Position numbers and translations under genes: made by a program | Origin: Thiomicrorhabdus indica | GTDB lineage: Bacteria; Pseudomonadota; Gammaproteobacteria; Thiomicrospirales; Thiomicrospiraceae | Direction of reading: 5' to 3' | NCBI RefSeq assembly: GCF_004293625.1 | Contig: NZ_CP033040.1 | Coordinates: 1,426,001 to 1,490,000 of the forward strand | DNA: 64,000 nt | Shown here: one piece after another, positions 9,403 through 20,059 of the stretch | Numbering within the stretch: position 1 is the stretch's first letter | Layout of the letters: the number at the start of each line of letters is the position of its first letter | The notes under the pieces: generated by a model | What the model was told of the DNA's origin: nothing | Database searches by the model: none | What the model saw: the letters and a program-made list of their open reading frames with translations, nothing else

Positions 9403-10380
9403 ATGTTTGCTTATATTATTCGTCGACTTCTGTTTGCAATACCGATTCTAATAGGGGTCAATTTCATAACGTTTGCGCTCTTTTTTATGGTAAATACGCC
9501 GGACGATATGGCTCGTGCTCAATTGGGAGCAAAGCAGACATCGCCTGAAATGATTCAAGCTTGGAAAGAAGAAAGAGGGTACGATAAACCTTTATTTATC
9601 AATGACCAAGCACATGGTCTTTCTATTGTCTCTGAGACGTTATTTGTTCAAGAATCCTTAAAACTGTTCTCATTCGATTTTGGACAATCCGATGCCGGCC
9701 GGCAGATTTCTAGTGATATTCAAGAACGAATGATTCCCAGCTTGGCGATTGCTTTACCGACTTTCTTGATCGGTTTAATCACAACCATTGCGATTGCACT
9801 GTTAATTGTCCTGTTTCGAGGCACGGCTTTGGATACTGTGACCATGATGATTGCCGTCGCTATTATGTCCATATCTGGACTGTTTTACATCATTGCCGGT
9901 CAAGTATTATTTAGTAAAATGCTGCATTGGGTTCCGATTTCTGGCTATAGTGATGGGATAGATGCATGGCGTTTTTTGATTTTACCGGTTCTGATAGGTG
10001 TGTTTGCTGGGCTGGGTAGTGGTGTCCGATGGTATCGCAGTATATTTCTTGAAGAAATGAACAAAGATTACGTAAGAACAGCAAGAGCTAAAGGTGTAAG
10101 TGAAATAAAGGTTTTATTTACGCATGTGTTACGTAATGGATTTCTACCGATTTTGACGGGGGTGGTCGTTGTTATTCCGACATTGTTTATGGGGAGCTTG
10201 ATTATGGAATCCTTTTTTGGCATTCCAGGACTGGGCAGTTACACCATTGATGCCATTAATGCTCAGGATTTTTCTATTGTGAAGGCTATGGTCTTTTTAG
10301 GTTCTGTGCTTTATATCATCGGCTTGATTCTCACCGACATTTCTTACACCTTGTTTGATCCTAGAGTAAAACTATCATGA
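9403..10380 (+). CDS. Peptide ABC transporter permease, DppB/YejB type
   Basis: Inner-membrane permease with six predicted helices starting MFAYIIRRLLFAIPIL, the standard N-terminus of this family. The EAA coupling motif toward the ATPase is in the segment around EEMNKDYVRTARAKG. The 325-residue length is normal. It lies 3 bp after the substrate-binding protein gene, and its TGA stop overlaps the next ATG (10377), which indicates translational coupling. Confidence 0.92.
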   Translation: MFAYIIRRLLFAIPILIGVNFITFALFFMVNTPDDMARAQLGAKQTSPEMIQAWKEERGYDKPLFINDQAHGLSIVSETLFVQESLKLFSFDFGQSDAGRQISSDIQERMIPSLAIALPTFLIGLITTIAIALLIVLFRGTALDTVTMMIAVAIMSISGLFYIIAGQVLFSKMLHWVPISGYSDGIDAWRFLILPVLIGVFAGLGSGVRWYRSIFLEEMNKDYVRTARAKGVSEIKVLFTHVLRNGFLPILTGVVVVIPTLFMGSLIMESFFGIPGLGSYTIDAINAQDFSIVKAMVFLGSVLYIIGLILTDISYTLFDPRVKLS

Positions 10381-11879
10381 TCGGTTCTTTGATTGATTTT
10401 TTGGACTCCTCCTATTCACTTGAATGGGTCATGCTTTGGACCGATGTCATGGTTTGGGGGATTTTGATTGCTTTATTACTTGGGATTCGATCCATTCGCC
10501 GGTCGTTACAGTCTCGTCGTCAATGGCTACAGGTCTTTGAATCGCCGATTGCCATGGCATCCGGTCTCATTCTATGTGTCTATTTCGCAATCGCTTTGGT
10601 CGACTCGGTGCATTTCAAAATCGTGTCACCTCAAACAGAAACTCAAACCCTTGAGCAGTTCGAAGGCGACGACAGATTCAACTTATCGCCCGCTTTAGAA
10701 GGGCGGGTATTTAGTGTTCTAGATACGATTTTTGTCCATCTTTTGGAGCGCAATGAGCGAACCTATTCTGCCCCCTTTGCTTTGACAGAATATTCCTCGA
10801 GTGTTCAGTATTTGGCCAATGGTGACGTTGAACAAGTCTATCTGCCCCTAAAGTATGCAGGTCAGCATCTTTTGGATATCAATAGAAACCAACTAAACGT
10901 CAACACTGAATCTATCTCGATGGGTTGGGATATCACAGAAAAAACCAGTAGCGTTATGATTACCAGTGTTCTGGTTGTGGTTGTCATTCTCCTTTTTCAG
11001 CTCTATTGGCGCATGCATAGTCTAATCTTTCGTGCAAAGCCAGAAATGGTTGGGGAGCCGATTCATCTTCCTTGGAAAACCTTCTACATTACTTTATTCA
11101 TCATTATATTTACGCTTATATGGCTTTATGAGATGAGTCAATACTATTATGTATTGGGAACAGATAAAGTTGGTCAAGATGTTTTGTATCAATCGATCAA
11201 GAGTATTCGAACAGGGGTGATGATTGGCCTATTAACGACATTGGTGATGTTACCTCTCGCGCTCTTTTTGGGAATAAGCGCAGGGTATTTCAAAGGGTGG
11301 ATTGATGATGTCATCCAGTACCTTTATACCACCTTAAATTCCATTCCAGGCGTATTACTAATTGCTGCTGCGGTATTGGTGATGCAGTCCATCTTAGCGC
11401 AAAATCAGGATTGGTTCGGGTCGACAGAAGAACGAGCTGATTTAAGATTATTATTTTTGATTCTGATTTTAGGAATCACCTCATGGACAGGGTTGTGCCG
11501 TCTGCTTCGAGCTGAAACCTTGAAACTATCACAACTTGAATACGTGCAATCTGCAAGAGCCTTTGGCCTAAGCGGTTTTAAAATCATTACTAAACATATT
11601 ATGCCTAACTTAATGCACCTCGTGTTAATCGCCCTAGTGCTTGATTTCAGTGGCTTAGTGCTAGCTGAAGCGGTTTTGTCCTACGTTGGAGTTGGGGTTG
11701 ATCCCACGACACCAAGTTGGGGGAATATGATTAACCAAGCGCGTTTAGAGATGGCACGAGAGCCGATGGTTTGGTGGTCTTTACTATCGGCGTTCACCTT
11801 TATGTTTATTCTGGTGTTAGCCGCCAACCTTTTTTCAGACAGAGTTCAGCGCGTACTCGATCCGCGTGGAAAAAACTAA
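10377..11879 (+). CDS. Peptide ABC transporter permease, DppC/YejE type, with long N-terminal region
   Basis: Second permease of the importer. The C-terminal half (about 260-500) is a normal BPD_transp_1 domain with the EAA-type segment SARAFGLSGFKIITKH and the Pro-Ser-Trp-Gly motif near the end. The N-terminal half holds extra helices at about 20-40, 58-78 and 195-213 with a large, probably periplasmic stretch (about 80-190) between them. At 500 residues it is roughly 150-200 longer than DppC or YejE. The ATG overlaps the upstream stop by 4 bp. The long extracytoplasmic part could dock the anchored binding protein; that is inference. Confidence 0.9.
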   Translation: MIGSLIDFLDSSYSLEWVMLWTDVMVWGILIALLLGIRSIRRSLQSRRQWLQVFESPIAMASGLILCVYFAIALVDSVHFKIVSPQTETQTLEQFEGDDRFNLSPALEGRVFSVLDTIFVHLLERNERTYSAPFALTEYSSSVQYLANGDVEQVYLPLKYAGQHLLDINRNQLNVNTESISMGWDITEKTSSVMITSVLVVVVILLFQLYWRMHSLIFRAKPEMVGEPIHLPWKTFYITLFIIIFTLIWLYEMSQYYYVLGTDKVGQDVLYQSIKSIRTGVMIGLLTTLVMLPLALFLGISAGYFKGWIDDVIQYLYTTLNSIPGVLLIAAAVLVMQSILAQNQDWFGSTEERADLRLLFLILILGITSWTGLCRLLRAETLKLSQLEYVQSARAFGLSGFKIITKHIMPNLMHLVLIALVLDFSGLVLAEAVLSYVGVGVDPTTPSWGNMINQARLEMAREPMVWWSLLSAFTFMFILVLAANLFSDRVQRVLDPRGKN

Positions 11880-11894
11880 TAGGAATCCGTTCAA

Positions 11895-13619
11895 ATGCAG
11901 GAAGTTCTCCCAGAACCGGTATTAAAAGTTCAGAATCTATCTGTTCAAGTCGCCAATGATCTGCTGATTAATCGCATCAGTTTCTCCATTCAAAAAGGGG
12001 AAATCTTTGCATTGGTCGGCGAGTCTGGAAGCGGAAAATCCTTAACCTCTTTAGCGATTATGCGCTTACTACCTGAAGCGCTAGATATCGTCGATGGCGA
12101 TATTTTTCTTCAAAAAGACTCTCTGTTTTCAATGACCGAGTCACAAATGCAAAAAGTCCGTGGCAGACGAATTGCCATGATTTTCCAAGAACCGATGACC
12201 TCGTTAAACCCTGTTATGAAAGTTGGCATTCAAGTGCAAGAAGTCATTAGCCGACATCTGAAGCTTTCAGGTAGAGCAGCTCGCCAAAAGGTGGTGGAAC
12301 TTTTCGAGGAAGTCGGAATTCCGGATGCTGCCGAACGTTTTCATTGGTACCCTCATCAATTGTCAGGCGGGCAGAAACAGCGCGTTATGATCGCTATGGC
12401 ACTGGCGTGTGAACCGGATGTTTTAATCGCCGATGAGCCGACTACCGCTCTGGATGTAACGATTCAGGCCCAAGTCTTAAAATTGTTAAGAAAAATTCGT
12501 GATGAGCGTCAGTTGTCCATTTTGTTTATTACACACGATATGGGCGTGGTCCATGAAATGGCCGATACAATTGCGGTCATGAAGAGCGGAAAGATTATTG
12601 AGCAAGCGTCTAAGGAAATGTTTTTTGCAAATCCACAGCAAGACTATACGCAACAATTACTGTCAGATGCGATTCCAAAACCTATTTCAATCGCACCCAC
12701 GACTTCCAATCTGGAAAATAATGAAGAAGATTCCATCACTTTACACCGGCCGGTAACTTCTGAAAGTTCGGTTGTCACGCTATCCGATGACTTATTGCGT
12801 TTGGATGATATTAAAATTCATTTTCCCATTAAGAAAGGGGTTTTTCAGCGCACGGTCGGTCACGTCAAGGCGGTGGATGGCGTGAGTTTAAAAATTCCTA
12901 AAGGAAAAACCCTTGCTTTAGTCGGGGAGTCTGGAAGTGGAAAAAGTACACTTGGTATGGGAATTTTAAAACTGGTCAAAATGACCTCCGGAAAAGTCTT
13001 TTATCAAGCTCATAACAACTCTGAACAGGAGTTAACGCACCTAAGTGAAAGACAGATGCGGCCGCTACGCAGAAAAATCCAAGTTATCTTTCAAGACCCA
13101 TTTTCCGCCTTAAATCCTAGAATGACGATTGGTGAAATCATCCGTGAGGGAATGGTCAGTTTAAAGGTCGGTTCTCAAGACAAAAACGAGCAACGCACTC
13201 GTGTTGAAGAGTTGCTTGTTCAAGTTGGGTTAGAAAAATCGCATATCCATCGTTATCCACATGAGTTTTCCGGTGGTCAACGTCAGCGGATCGGAATTGC
13301 GCGAGCTTTAGCAGTAGAGCCGGAGTTAATTATTTGTGATGAGCCGACCAGCGCCTTAGATGTATCGGTAAGAGCGCAAGTGCTTGGATTGTTGAAAGAG
13401 TTACAGGAAAAATATCACCTGTCCTATCTGTTTATTACGCACGATCTTTCCATTATTCCAAGCATCGCACATGAAGTGGCGGTTATGCAAAAAGGCAAGA
13501 TTGTCGAGCAGGGTCCAGTTGAAGAGGTCATGCGTCACCCAGAGCACGCATACACTCAATCTTTGCTCGCCTCTGCACCAGAATTAGTTCGAAATGCGTT
13601 GAATATATCTGTCGCCTAA
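11895..13619 (+). CDS. Peptide ABC transporter ATPase with two fused ABC domains (YejF-like)
   Basis: Energises the importer encoded upstream. Domain one has Walker A GESGSGKS at 42-49, signature LSGGQKQR and Walker [14 protein letters not shown]. Domain two has Walker A at 344-351, signature FSGGQRQR and Walker [14 protein letters not shown]. Each half ends with an oligopeptide-type C-terminal extension (YTQQLL / YTQSLL). Fusion of the DppD- and DppF-like subunits in one chain is the arrangement of YejF. ATG 11895 follows AGGAA with a 10-bp gap. It closes the four-gene operon. Confidence 0.93.
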   Translation: MQEVLPEPVLKVQNLSVQVANDLLINRISFSIQKGEIFALVGESGSGKSLTSLAIMRLLPEALDIVDGDIFLQKDSLFSMTESQMQKVRGRRIAMIFQEPMTSLNPVMKVGIQVQEVISRHLKLSGRAARQKVVELFEEVGIPDAAERFHWYPHQLSGGQKQRVMIAMALACEPDVLIADEPTTALDVTIQAQVLKLLRKIRDERQLSILFITHDMGVVHEMADTIAVMKSGKIIEQASKEMFFANPQQDYTQQLLSDAIPKPISIAPTTSNLENNEEDSITLHRPVTSESSVVTLSDDLLRLDDIKIHFPIKKGVFQRTVGHVKAVDGVSLKIPKGKTLALVGESGSGKSTLGMGILKLVKMTSGKVFYQAHNNSEQELTHLSERQMRPLRRKIQVIFQDPFSALNPRMTIGEIIREGMVSLKVGSQDKNEQRTRVEELLVQVGLEKSHIHRYPHEFSGGQRQRIGIARALAVEPELIICDEPTSALDVSVRAQVLGLLKELQEKYHLSYLFITHDLSIIPSIAHEVAVMQKGKIVEQGPVEEVMRHPEHAYTQSLLASAPELVRNALNISVA

Positions 13620-13660
13620 AACCAAGCCATTTCTAGGGGAGCCTAATTTCCCCAAATAAT

Positions 13661-13696
13661 TTCGCCCTTGATTCATTATTAGCCTTATAGGGCGAA
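13661..13696. terminator. Inverted repeat between convergent genes
   Basis: TTCGCCCT at 13661-13668 pairs with AGGGCGAA at 13689-13696 across a 20-base loop. It lies between the transporter operon and the convergent SDR gene and may terminate both. A smaller hairpin (GGGGA/TCCCC, about 13636-13653) precedes it. There is no long T tract, so confidence is moderate. Confidence 0.5.
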
Positions 13697-13699
13697 TAT

Positions 13700-14407
13700 T
13701 TATGGCGTGGAGATTATCTCAATGAAATCGGTTGAAGGCTTGTCCATGATTCCCATTTTTGTTAAAAGTTCCACCGCAATTTCTGAGGTTTGAGGTAGTT
13801 GCATTGGATTTTCACCCGGAAATAATCGTCCGCGAGCTTCGGTAGCAAAGGCTGGTGTGCGTGCGATGTAGCAGTGTAGGCACTTCTCACAATGTTCATT
13901 TGCAAGACTTTTTATCAGTTGTTCCAGTCCTGCTTTGGCAACACCGTAGGCTCCGTAAAAAGCGGGTTTATCAAAACAGTCTTTATCACTTATGGCGACT
14001 AAATCCCCCTTGGCTTTTAAGAGCAATGGCAAGGTTTGCTGGATCAGTTGAAAATTGGCATTCAGATTGGTGTGCATGACCTCATACCATTGCTTCGTAT
14101 CAAAGTGCTCAATCGGTGTGAAGGCTGGCAAAATTGCGGCATTCAGAAACACCCCATCCAATTTGCCAAACTCTGTTTCAATGACTTGCCCAAACTCTTC
14201 CCAATTTTGTAAATCCGCTCCTAATAAGTCTAGAGGATACAAAGCTAACCGGCCGGTAAATTCTTGTTGTTGAAGCTGGTCAGACAAGGCATTTAAACGC
14301 TGTAAGTCTTTATCCAGCAGAATCATCTGATGGCCAAGTGCGTAGAGTTGTTCAGTAAGTGTGCGACCTAAACCTTGAGCGGCACCGGTAATAAGATAGG
14401 TTTTCAT
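13700..14407 (-). CDS. yciK: Short-chain dehydrogenase, YciK-like
   Basis: Cytosolic SDR oxidoreductase of unknown substrate. Seen: NAD(P)-binding TGAAQGLGR at about 7-15, LNAAI in place of NNAG, and the active-site YxxxK in YGAYGVAKAG. The segment DLQNWEEFGQVIETEFGKLDGV and the C-terminal third resemble E. coli YciK. The order ubiG - HAD phosphatase - yciK next to gyrA is the one known from Pseudomonas, which supports the name. Length is 235 residues. It is the last gene of a three-gene minus-strand operon, 119 bp after the phosphatase gene. Confidence 0.75.
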   Translation of the reverse strand: MKTYLITGAAQGLGRTLTEQLYALGHQMILLDKDLQRLNALSDQLQQQEFTGRLALYPLDLLGADLQNWEEFGQVIETEFGKLDGVFLNAAILPAFTPIEHFDTKQWYEVMHTNLNANFQLIQQTLPLLLKAKGDLVAISDKDCFDKPAFYGAYGVAKAGLEQLIKSLANEHCEKCLHCYIARTPAFATEARGRLFPGENPMQLPQTSEIAVELLTKMGIMDKPSTDFIEIISTP

Positions 14408-14526
14408 AAAGTGGTTCTTTTATTTTATCTTTGTATTAGGCTGTAAAAGTTTTGCAGGCTATCTCTGGATGAAATTAATTTAGCAAAGTATTTTTACATC
14501 CTCAATGCAAGTGAGTAGATACATTT

Positions 14527-15189
14527 TTAAAGTGTTTGAATAAATTCGCTGATTTCATAAGGAGTATGGAAGTCATAATCTGCATTCCAGTCACTGGCCG
14601 ATGCGGTTTTGGGTAAATAGCCAAAAAATGCAGAACCCGTTTGCATATTTGCATTTTTGCCCGCTTCAATATCACGAGGGTGATCTCCCAGATACAGGCA
14701 ATGTTCTGGATCGACACCACACTGTTTTGCAGCCAGCAACATAGGCTCAGGGTCTGGCTTTCGCACTTTTAAGGTGTCACCACAAATCACAGTATACGGC
14801 TCAGAAGGAAATACGAAAGACTCCAATAGTTTTTTCGTTAACCAAGTGGGTTTATTGGTCACAATACCCCATGGGATTTCATTTTCTGCCAAGTACTCAA
14901 GCCCGGAATGTAAGCCTGGGAATAAGTCAGTGTGAAGTGCAATATGATTAAAATATACCTCCAAAAAGAATTGTCGTTTTTCCTCCAGCGCATCGCCTGT
15001 TAAATCCGCAAATGCCAACTGAGTGACCGCCAAGCCACCTTGGGAAACTGTATTTCGGATGGTTGAATAATCGACCACTGGCCGGTTAAAAGCTTCACAG
15101 GTTTTTTTCAATGCATAGGCAAAATCATAGGACGTATCTAAAAGGGTTCCGTCTAAATCAAACAGAACACATTCAATCGGTTTTTGCAT
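14527..15189 (-). CDS. HAD-family phosphatase, MupP/Gph-like
   Basis: Phosphomonoesterase of HAD subfamily IA. Motif I is DLDGTLLDTS with the nucleophile Asp11 and acid/base Asp13; motif II is the Thr in IVTNKP; motif III/IV are the Lys in the KVRKPDPEP segment and GDHPRDIEAG. Either N-acetylmuramate 6-phosphate phosphatase (MupP) or phosphoglycolate phosphatase (Gph) fits. The ubiG-mupP-yciK order of Pseudomonas favours MupP, while an autotrophic host would need Gph. The ATG lies 2 bp after the ubiG stop, so the two are co-translated. Confidence 0.8.
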   Translation of the reverse strand: MQKPIECVLFDLDGTLLDTSYDFAYALKKTCEAFNRPVVDYSTIRNTVSQGGLAVTQLAFADLTGDALEEKRQFFLEVYFNHIALHTDLFPGLHSGLEYLAENEIPWGIVTNKPTWLTKKLLESFVFPSEPYTVICGDTLKVRKPDPEPMLLAAKQCGVDPEHCLYLGDHPRDIEAGKNANMQTGSAFFGYLPKTASASDWNADYDFHTPYEISEFIQTL

Positions 15190-15191
15190 GA

Positions 15192-15908
15192 TTAAGCCTC
15201 TGGTTTACGAAATGCCATAATGTAGTTAATCGATAAATCTTTATTTAAGGCGTAACGTTGTAATAATGGATTGAATTCAACCCCAACACTATCAATGAGT
15301 TCCAGTCCCGCTTGACGTGCCATCGCCGCCATCTCAGATGGTTTAATAAATTTATCCGGGTCATGAGTGCCTTTGGGAACCAAATTTAGAAGGTTCTCAG
15401 CGGCATAAACCGCTAGCAATTGAGATTTTAAATTTCGATTAAGTGTTGAGAAAAAAACTAAACCGCCTGGTTTGACAGCGTGGGCTGCGGCAGAAATAAT
15501 CGCTTGCGGATTTGGAACATGTTCCAGCATTTCCATGCAGGTCACTATATCGTGTGTTTCTGGGTTTAGAGTTGCATACTCTTCAGCGGCGATAAGCTGA
15601 TAATCGACCTTTATTTGTGCGTCTAGTGCATGCAATTTGGCGACTTGCAACACCTGTTCGGCCAAGTCGATTCCTGTTACATTTGCCTGTAGTTGCGCCA
15701 TGGATTCTGACAAGATTCCACCGCCACAACCAATGTCCAAAATTGACCGGCCGGTTAAACATTGGTGTTGTTGCATATATTGCAAACGTAATGGATTGAT
15801 TTTGTGTAAAGCACCAAATTCGCCATCTTCGTCCCACCATTTATGACTCAGGCGGTTGAAGTTATCTAACTCTTTGGTATCGGCATTATTGTGTTGTTGT
15901 GTACTCAT
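15192..15908 (-). CDS. ubiG: Ubiquinone biosynthesis O-methyltransferase UbiG
   Basis: SAM-dependent methyltransferase that carries out both O-methylations in ubiquinone synthesis. Motif I is ILDIGCGGGILSE near residue 57, followed by the acidic GIDLAEQ strand and the EMLEHVPNP motif typical of UbiG. Its 238 residues match the E. coli protein (240). It is the first gene of the ubiG-phosphatase-yciK operon and diverges from gyrA across 252 bp. That gap carries the ACCGGCCGGT site at 15990 but no second gene. Confidence 0.96.
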   Translation of the reverse strand: MSTQQHNNADTKELDNFNRLSHKWWDEDGEFGALHKINPLRLQYMQQHQCLTGRSILDIGCGGGILSESMAQLQANVTGIDLAEQVLQVAKLHALDAQIKVDYQLIAAEEYATLNPETHDIVTCMEMLEHVPNPQAIISAAAHAVKPGGLVFFSTLNRNLKSQLLAVYAAENLLNLVPKGTHDPDKFIKPSEMAAMARQAGLELIDSVGVEFNPLLQRYALNKDLSINYIMAFRKPEA

Positions 15909-16112
15909 TGATTAGGAGCCATAAGATTCATTTAAAAACGTGTCTGCGATTATACCCAAAACTGTTAAAAATTCCTTGCGTGAATCTCTACCGGCCGGTA
16001 GAAAACTAAAATAAAATTATCGTCTAGGTGGCGAGAAAAAAATAAAAGTGGCTAGAAGGGCTTTATTTTGGCTTTTAAGGCTATTTTTAGTCAATCGAAA
16101 GCATTTTGCGCA

Positions 16113-16118
16113 TATAAT
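16113..16118 (+). promoter_or_regulatory. -10 box upstream of gyrA
   Basis: Perfect TATAAT 42 bp before the gyrA ATG, in an AT-rich stretch. The -35 region at 16-18 bp is poor (TAGTCA-like words around 16088), so only the -10 element is supported. Confidence 0.55.
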
Positions 16119-16160
16119 ATAACCCCTAAAAATAATATGAATCAGTAGTCAGGATACCCT

Positions 16161-18758
16161 ATGTCTGAATTTGCCAAAGAAATTGTCCCCATTGCACTTG
16201 AAGATGAAATGGAGCAATCCTATCTGAGTTATGCGATGAGCGTTATTGTTGGACGCGCGCTACCAGATGTTCGTGATGGTCTCAAGCCGGTTCACCGTCG
16301 TGTGCTTTATGCCATGAACGAATTGCGTAATGATTTCAATAAGCCTTATAAAAAATCTGCCCGTATTGTCGGGGATGTCATCGGTAAATATCACCCGCAT
16401 GGTGACATCGCTGTCTATGACACGATTGTTCGTATGGCCCAGCCGTTTTCATTGCGTTATATGCTCGTCGATGGTCAAGGAAACTTTGGTTCAGTTGATG
16501 GTGACTCTCCTGCAGCCATGCGTTATACCGAAATCCGCATGTCGAAAATTGCCCACCAACTGTTAGCAGATTTGGATAAAGAAACCGTCAATTTTCACGA
16601 AAACTACGATGGCTCTGAAACCGAGCCAACAGTATTACCAACACGTATCCCAAATTTATTGGTGAATGGATCCTCCGGGATTGCAGTCGGGATGGCGACC
16701 AATATCCCACCTCATAACTTGAATGAAACCATTAATGCGTGTTTGGCGTTTATTGATAATCCGCAAATTGATATTACAGGATTGATGGAACACCTTCATG
16801 GTCCAGATTTCCCGACGCACGGTATTATCAATGGAACTGCAGGGATTCGCCAAGCTTATGAAACCGGTCGTGGTCGAGTGCAAATGCGCGCTCGTACAGA
16901 AATCGAGACCGATAAGAACGGCAAAAACAAAATCGTTGTCAAAGAAATTCCTTATCAGGTTAATAAAGCCAAATTAATTGAGCGTATTGCCGAACTGGTG
17001 AAAGAGAAAAAGATTGAAGGTATTACTGCTCTGCGCGATGAGTCAGACAAGGATGGTATGCGCATTGTGATTGAACTTCGTAAAGAAGAAGTTCCTGAAG
17101 TCATTATTAATAATCTTTACAAGCAAACATCAATGCAGACGGTGTTTGGTGTCAATATGGTCGCGCTGATTGATGGCCAGCCAAAACTTCTCAACCTGAA
17201 GCAAGTCATCGAAGCCTTTGTGAAACACCGCAGAGAAGTGGTGACCCGCCGTACGATTTACGAGCTTCGTAAGGCTCGTGAAAAAGCTCACGTTTTGGAA
17301 GGTTTAGCAGTTGCCTTGACCAATATTGATGAGATGATCGAGTTGATTAAAGCGTCACCAAGCCCAGCAGTTGCGAAAGAGCGCATGCTGGAACGTGATT
17401 GGCCAATTGGTTCTGTTGTCGATTTATTAGATCGTGTCGAAATGGATGATGTTCGTCCAGAAGATTTACCGGCCGGTTTTGGTGCGGATGGCGCAATCTA
17501 TAAACTGTCACCTGTTCAGGCGCAAGCCATTCTGGAAATGCGTTTACATCGTCTAACAGGGCTTGAGCAAGACAAAATCTTGGAAGAATATCGAGGTTTG
17601 ATTGCAAGAATTGCTGAATTCCTTGAAATCCTACGTAACCCGGACCGTTTGACTGAAGTGGTGAAAGAGGAGTTACTAGAGGTTGTAGAGAACTTTGGTG
17701 ACAAGCGTCGTACAGAAATCGATCACGCTTACCAAGATTTGGATGCCGAAGATTTAATCGCCGAAGAAGACCGAATTGTCACACTTTCGCGTGATGGTTA
17801 TATCAAAACTCAGCCTTTAAGTGATTATCGTGCACAGCGCCGTGGTGGTCGAGGCAAATCCGCAACAGCGATGAAAGAAGAAGACGAGATTGGTCAACTA
17901 TTTGTCGCCAGTACACATGATATGCTGTTGTGTTTCTCGAACCGTGGCAAGATGTACTGGCAAAAAACTTGGCAGCTTCCTTTAGCCAGTCGCGGTAGTC
18001 GTGGTAAACCAATTGTCAATATCTTACCTGTTGAAGAAGGGGAGTACATTACATCAGTGCTACCTGTGAATGAATTTGATGAGCGTGTTGTCTTTATGGC
18101 GACACGTAATTCTGTCGTGAAACGGGTCGCCCTTAAAGACTTCTCTCGTCCTCGTGCCAATGGCATTATTGCGGTGGATCTCTTGGAAGACGATGAATTG
18201 GTTGGTACGGCTTTAACCGATGGAGAGCAAGAAATTATGCTCTTTAGCGATATCGGAAAAGCGATACGTTTTAAAGAATCCGATGTCCGTGTGATGGGGC
18301 GCACTGCACGTGGTGTTCGCGGTATGAAGTTACCGGCCGGCGCTAAGGTAATCAGCATGCAGGTTGCCAAACCGGAGCAACTTATTTTGACGGCAACCGA
18401 AAACGGTTACGGGAAATGTACACCAGTAGACGATTACTCAACCATCAACCGTGGTGGTCAGGGTGTGATTTCCATCAAAACCACTGATCGTAATGGTTCA
18501 GTGGTCAGTGCAGTTTCAGTCAGTACTGATCAAGAGATGGTATTGATTACCAATAAAGGGACTTTGGTACGTACCCGTGTCTCGGAAGTCTCTGTAGTTG
18601 GCCGTAATACCCAAGGCGTTAAACTGATTAATGTCGGTAAAGGTGAGCAGGTCGTAGGTCTTGCGGTGGTTGATGTTGAGGTTGAGGTCGACGATGAGTT
18701 GGAAGAGGAGATTGTTGCAAATGATTCTTCAAATACTGACCAAGCAACAGAAGAATAA
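16161..18758 (+). CDS. gyrA: DNA gyrase subunit A
   Basis: Breakage-reunion subunit of DNA gyrase, which introduces negative supercoils. The catalytic Tyr122 is in AAMRYTEIR, the QRDR spans about 67-106, and the GyrA box QRRGGRG begins the beta-pinwheel C-terminal domain that wraps DNA. It ends in an acidic tail. Length is 865 (E. coli 875) and residue numbering matches E. coli through the QRDR. Position 83 is Ile ([10 protein letters not shown], codon ATC), where E. coli has Ser83; Asp87 is unchanged. The gene starts the aromatic supra-operon, with serC 79 bp downstream behind a small inverted repeat (GATGTTT/AAACATC, 18776-18796). Confidence 0.98.
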   Translation: MSEFAKEIVPIALEDEMEQSYLSYAMSVIVGRALPDVRDGLKPVHRRVLYAMNELRNDFNKPYKKSARIVGDVIGKYHPHGDIAVYDTIVRMAQPFSLRYMLVDGQGNFGSVDGDSPAAMRYTEIRMSKIAHQLLADLDKETVNFHENYDGSETEPTVLPTRIPNLLVNGSSGIAVGMATNIPPHNLNETINACLAFIDNPQIDITGLMEHLHGPDFPTHGIINGTAGIRQAYETGRGRVQMRARTEIETDKNGKNKIVVKEIPYQVNKAKLIERIAELVKEKKIEGITALRDESDKDGMRIVIELRKEEVPEVIINNLYKQTSMQTVFGVNMVALIDGQPKLLNLKQVIEAFVKHRREVVTRRTIYELRKAREKAHVLEGLAVALTNIDEMIELIKASPSPAVAKERMLERDWPIGSVVDLLDRVEMDDVRPEDLPAGFGADGAIYKLSPVQAQAILEMRLHRLTGLEQDKILEEYRGLIARIAEFLEILRNPDRLTEVVKEELLEVVENFGDKRRTEIDHAYQDLDAEDLIAEEDRIVTLSRDGYIKTQPLSDYRAQRRGGRGKSATAMKEEDEIGQLFVASTHDMLLCFSNRGKMYWQKTWQLPLASRGSRGKPIVNILPVEEGEYITSVLPVNEFDERVVFMATRNSVVKRVALKDFSRPRANGIIAVDLLEDDELVGTALTDGEQEIMLFSDIGKAIRFKESDVRVMGRTARGVRGMKLPAGAKVISMQVAKPEQLILTATENGYGKCTPVDDYSTINRGGQGVISIKTTDRNGSVVSAVSVSTDQEMVLITNKGTLVRTRVSEVSVVGRNTQGVKLINVGKGEQVVGLAVVDVEVEVDDELEEEIVANDSSNTDQATEE

Positions 18759-18837
18759 TTATTTAGAAGGGCTAAGATGTTTTTGCTACAAACATCATTA
18801 ACCCATTCTTGAATTAAATTTTTAAGGATTTATCCAA

Positions 18838-19929
18838 ATGCGTTCATTTAATTTTAGTGCAGGTCCGGCGATGTTGCCGGAAGCGGTCATGAAAAGAGCA
18901 CAAGACGAATTTCTTGATTGGAATAACACGACCATGTCAGTGATGGAAATGAGTCACCGTAGTGCAGAGTACCTATCGGTTGCACATCAAATGGAAGCTG
19001 ACTTACGCGACGTTATGAATATTCCTGAGAACTACAAAGTTCTCTTCTTACATGGTGGTGCATCGCTTCAGTTTGCAGGGATTCCAATGAACCTTACACA
19101 AGCTGGCGATACGGTAGATTATTTTGATACCGGTGTATGGTCTGCGAAAGCAATCAAAGAAGCCAAGCGTTATGTCAATGTCAATATTGTCGCCGGTGGT
19201 GGTCAAAACCCTACCGAAATTCCCGACAGTTCTGAATGGAAGTTTTCAGAAGACGCCAAATATATACACATTTGTTCAAATGAAACCATTACGGGCGTTG
19301 AGTTTAAAGAAGCGCAACTAGAGCAAGTGTTTGCACAAGGCAAACCTGTGATTGCCGATATGTCATCAAACATATTATGTCGTGAAATTGATGTCTCGAA
19401 ATACGGCATGATTTACGCTGGTGCTCAGAAAAATATCGGTCCAGCCGGTTTGGCGATTGTGATTGTCCGAGAAGATCTGATTGGCCACGCACGATCTGAT
19501 TGTCCAAATTTAATGAACTGGAAGACTTATGCAGATAACGAATCAATGTTCAACACTCCAAATACTTGGGCATGGTATTTAGCGGGTCTTGTGTTTGATT
19601 GGATTAAAACTTCTGGCGGGGTTAAGGCCATTGCTGAAATCAATCAGCGTAAAGCGCAAAAATTGTATGACTACATAGACAATTCAGGCTATTACAGTAA
19701 CTCAATAAAAGTTGAACAGCGCTCATGGATGAATGTTACCTTTAATTTGCCAAACGAAGATTTGAATGCGGATTTTCTGGCACAAACTAAAGCGGTAGGG
19801 CTTTTGAGTTTGAAAGGACACAAAGCCTTTGGTGGAATGCGTGCCAGCATCTATAATGCGATGCCTGAAGCGGGCGTGGACGCACTGATTGACTTTATGC
19901 AAAAATTTGCACAATCTAATCCTGTGTAA
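18838..19929 (+). CDS. serC: Phosphoserine aminotransferase SerC
   Basis: PLP enzyme converting 3-phosphohydroxypyruvate to phosphoserine, also acting in pyridoxal phosphate synthesis. It begins MRSFNFSAGPAMLPE, the family signature. The PLP lysine is Lys198 in YAGAQKNIGPAG, the same number as in E. coli. Length is 363 residues. AAGGA at 18824-18828 precedes the ATG. It is the second gene of the gyrA-serC-pheA-hisC-tyrA-aroA-cmk-rpsA cluster, in which serine and aromatic synthesis are linked to translation and replication genes. A long hairpin follows, so pheA may be separately controlled. Confidence 0.97.
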   Translation: MRSFNFSAGPAMLPEAVMKRAQDEFLDWNNTTMSVMEMSHRSAEYLSVAHQMEADLRDVMNIPENYKVLFLHGGASLQFAGIPMNLTQAGDTVDYFDTGVWSAKAIKEAKRYVNVNIVAGGGQNPTEIPDSSEWKFSEDAKYIHICSNETITGVEFKEAQLEQVFAQGKPVIADMSSNILCREIDVSKYGMIYAGAQKNIGPAGLAIVIVREDLIGHARSDCPNLMNWKTYADNESMFNTPNTWAWYLAGLVFDWIKTSGGVKAIAEINQRKAQKLYDYIDNSGYYSNSIKVEQRSWMNVTFNLPNEDLNADFLAQTKAVGLLSLKGHKAFGGMRASIYNAMPEAGVDALIDFMQKFAQSNPV

Positions 19930-19946
19930 CATACTTCGCAATCCTT

Positions 19947-19984
19947 AAAGGGCAACGATTTTTTTAGAATAATCGTTGCCCTTT
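19947..19984 (+). terminator. Long hairpin after serC
   Basis: AAAGGGCAACGATT (19947-19960) is perfectly complementary to 19971-19984, giving a 14-bp stem with a 10-base loop. The T tail is short and interrupted, so it may attenuate rather than fully stop transcription. An ACCGGCCGGT site follows at 19993, then pheA. Confidence 0.7.
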
Positions 19985-20059
19985 AATAGTTTACCGGCCG
20001 GTATATTTGCGCCTTAAAAGACAAAACTAAGCAATTAACTAAGTATTAATTAAAAGATT

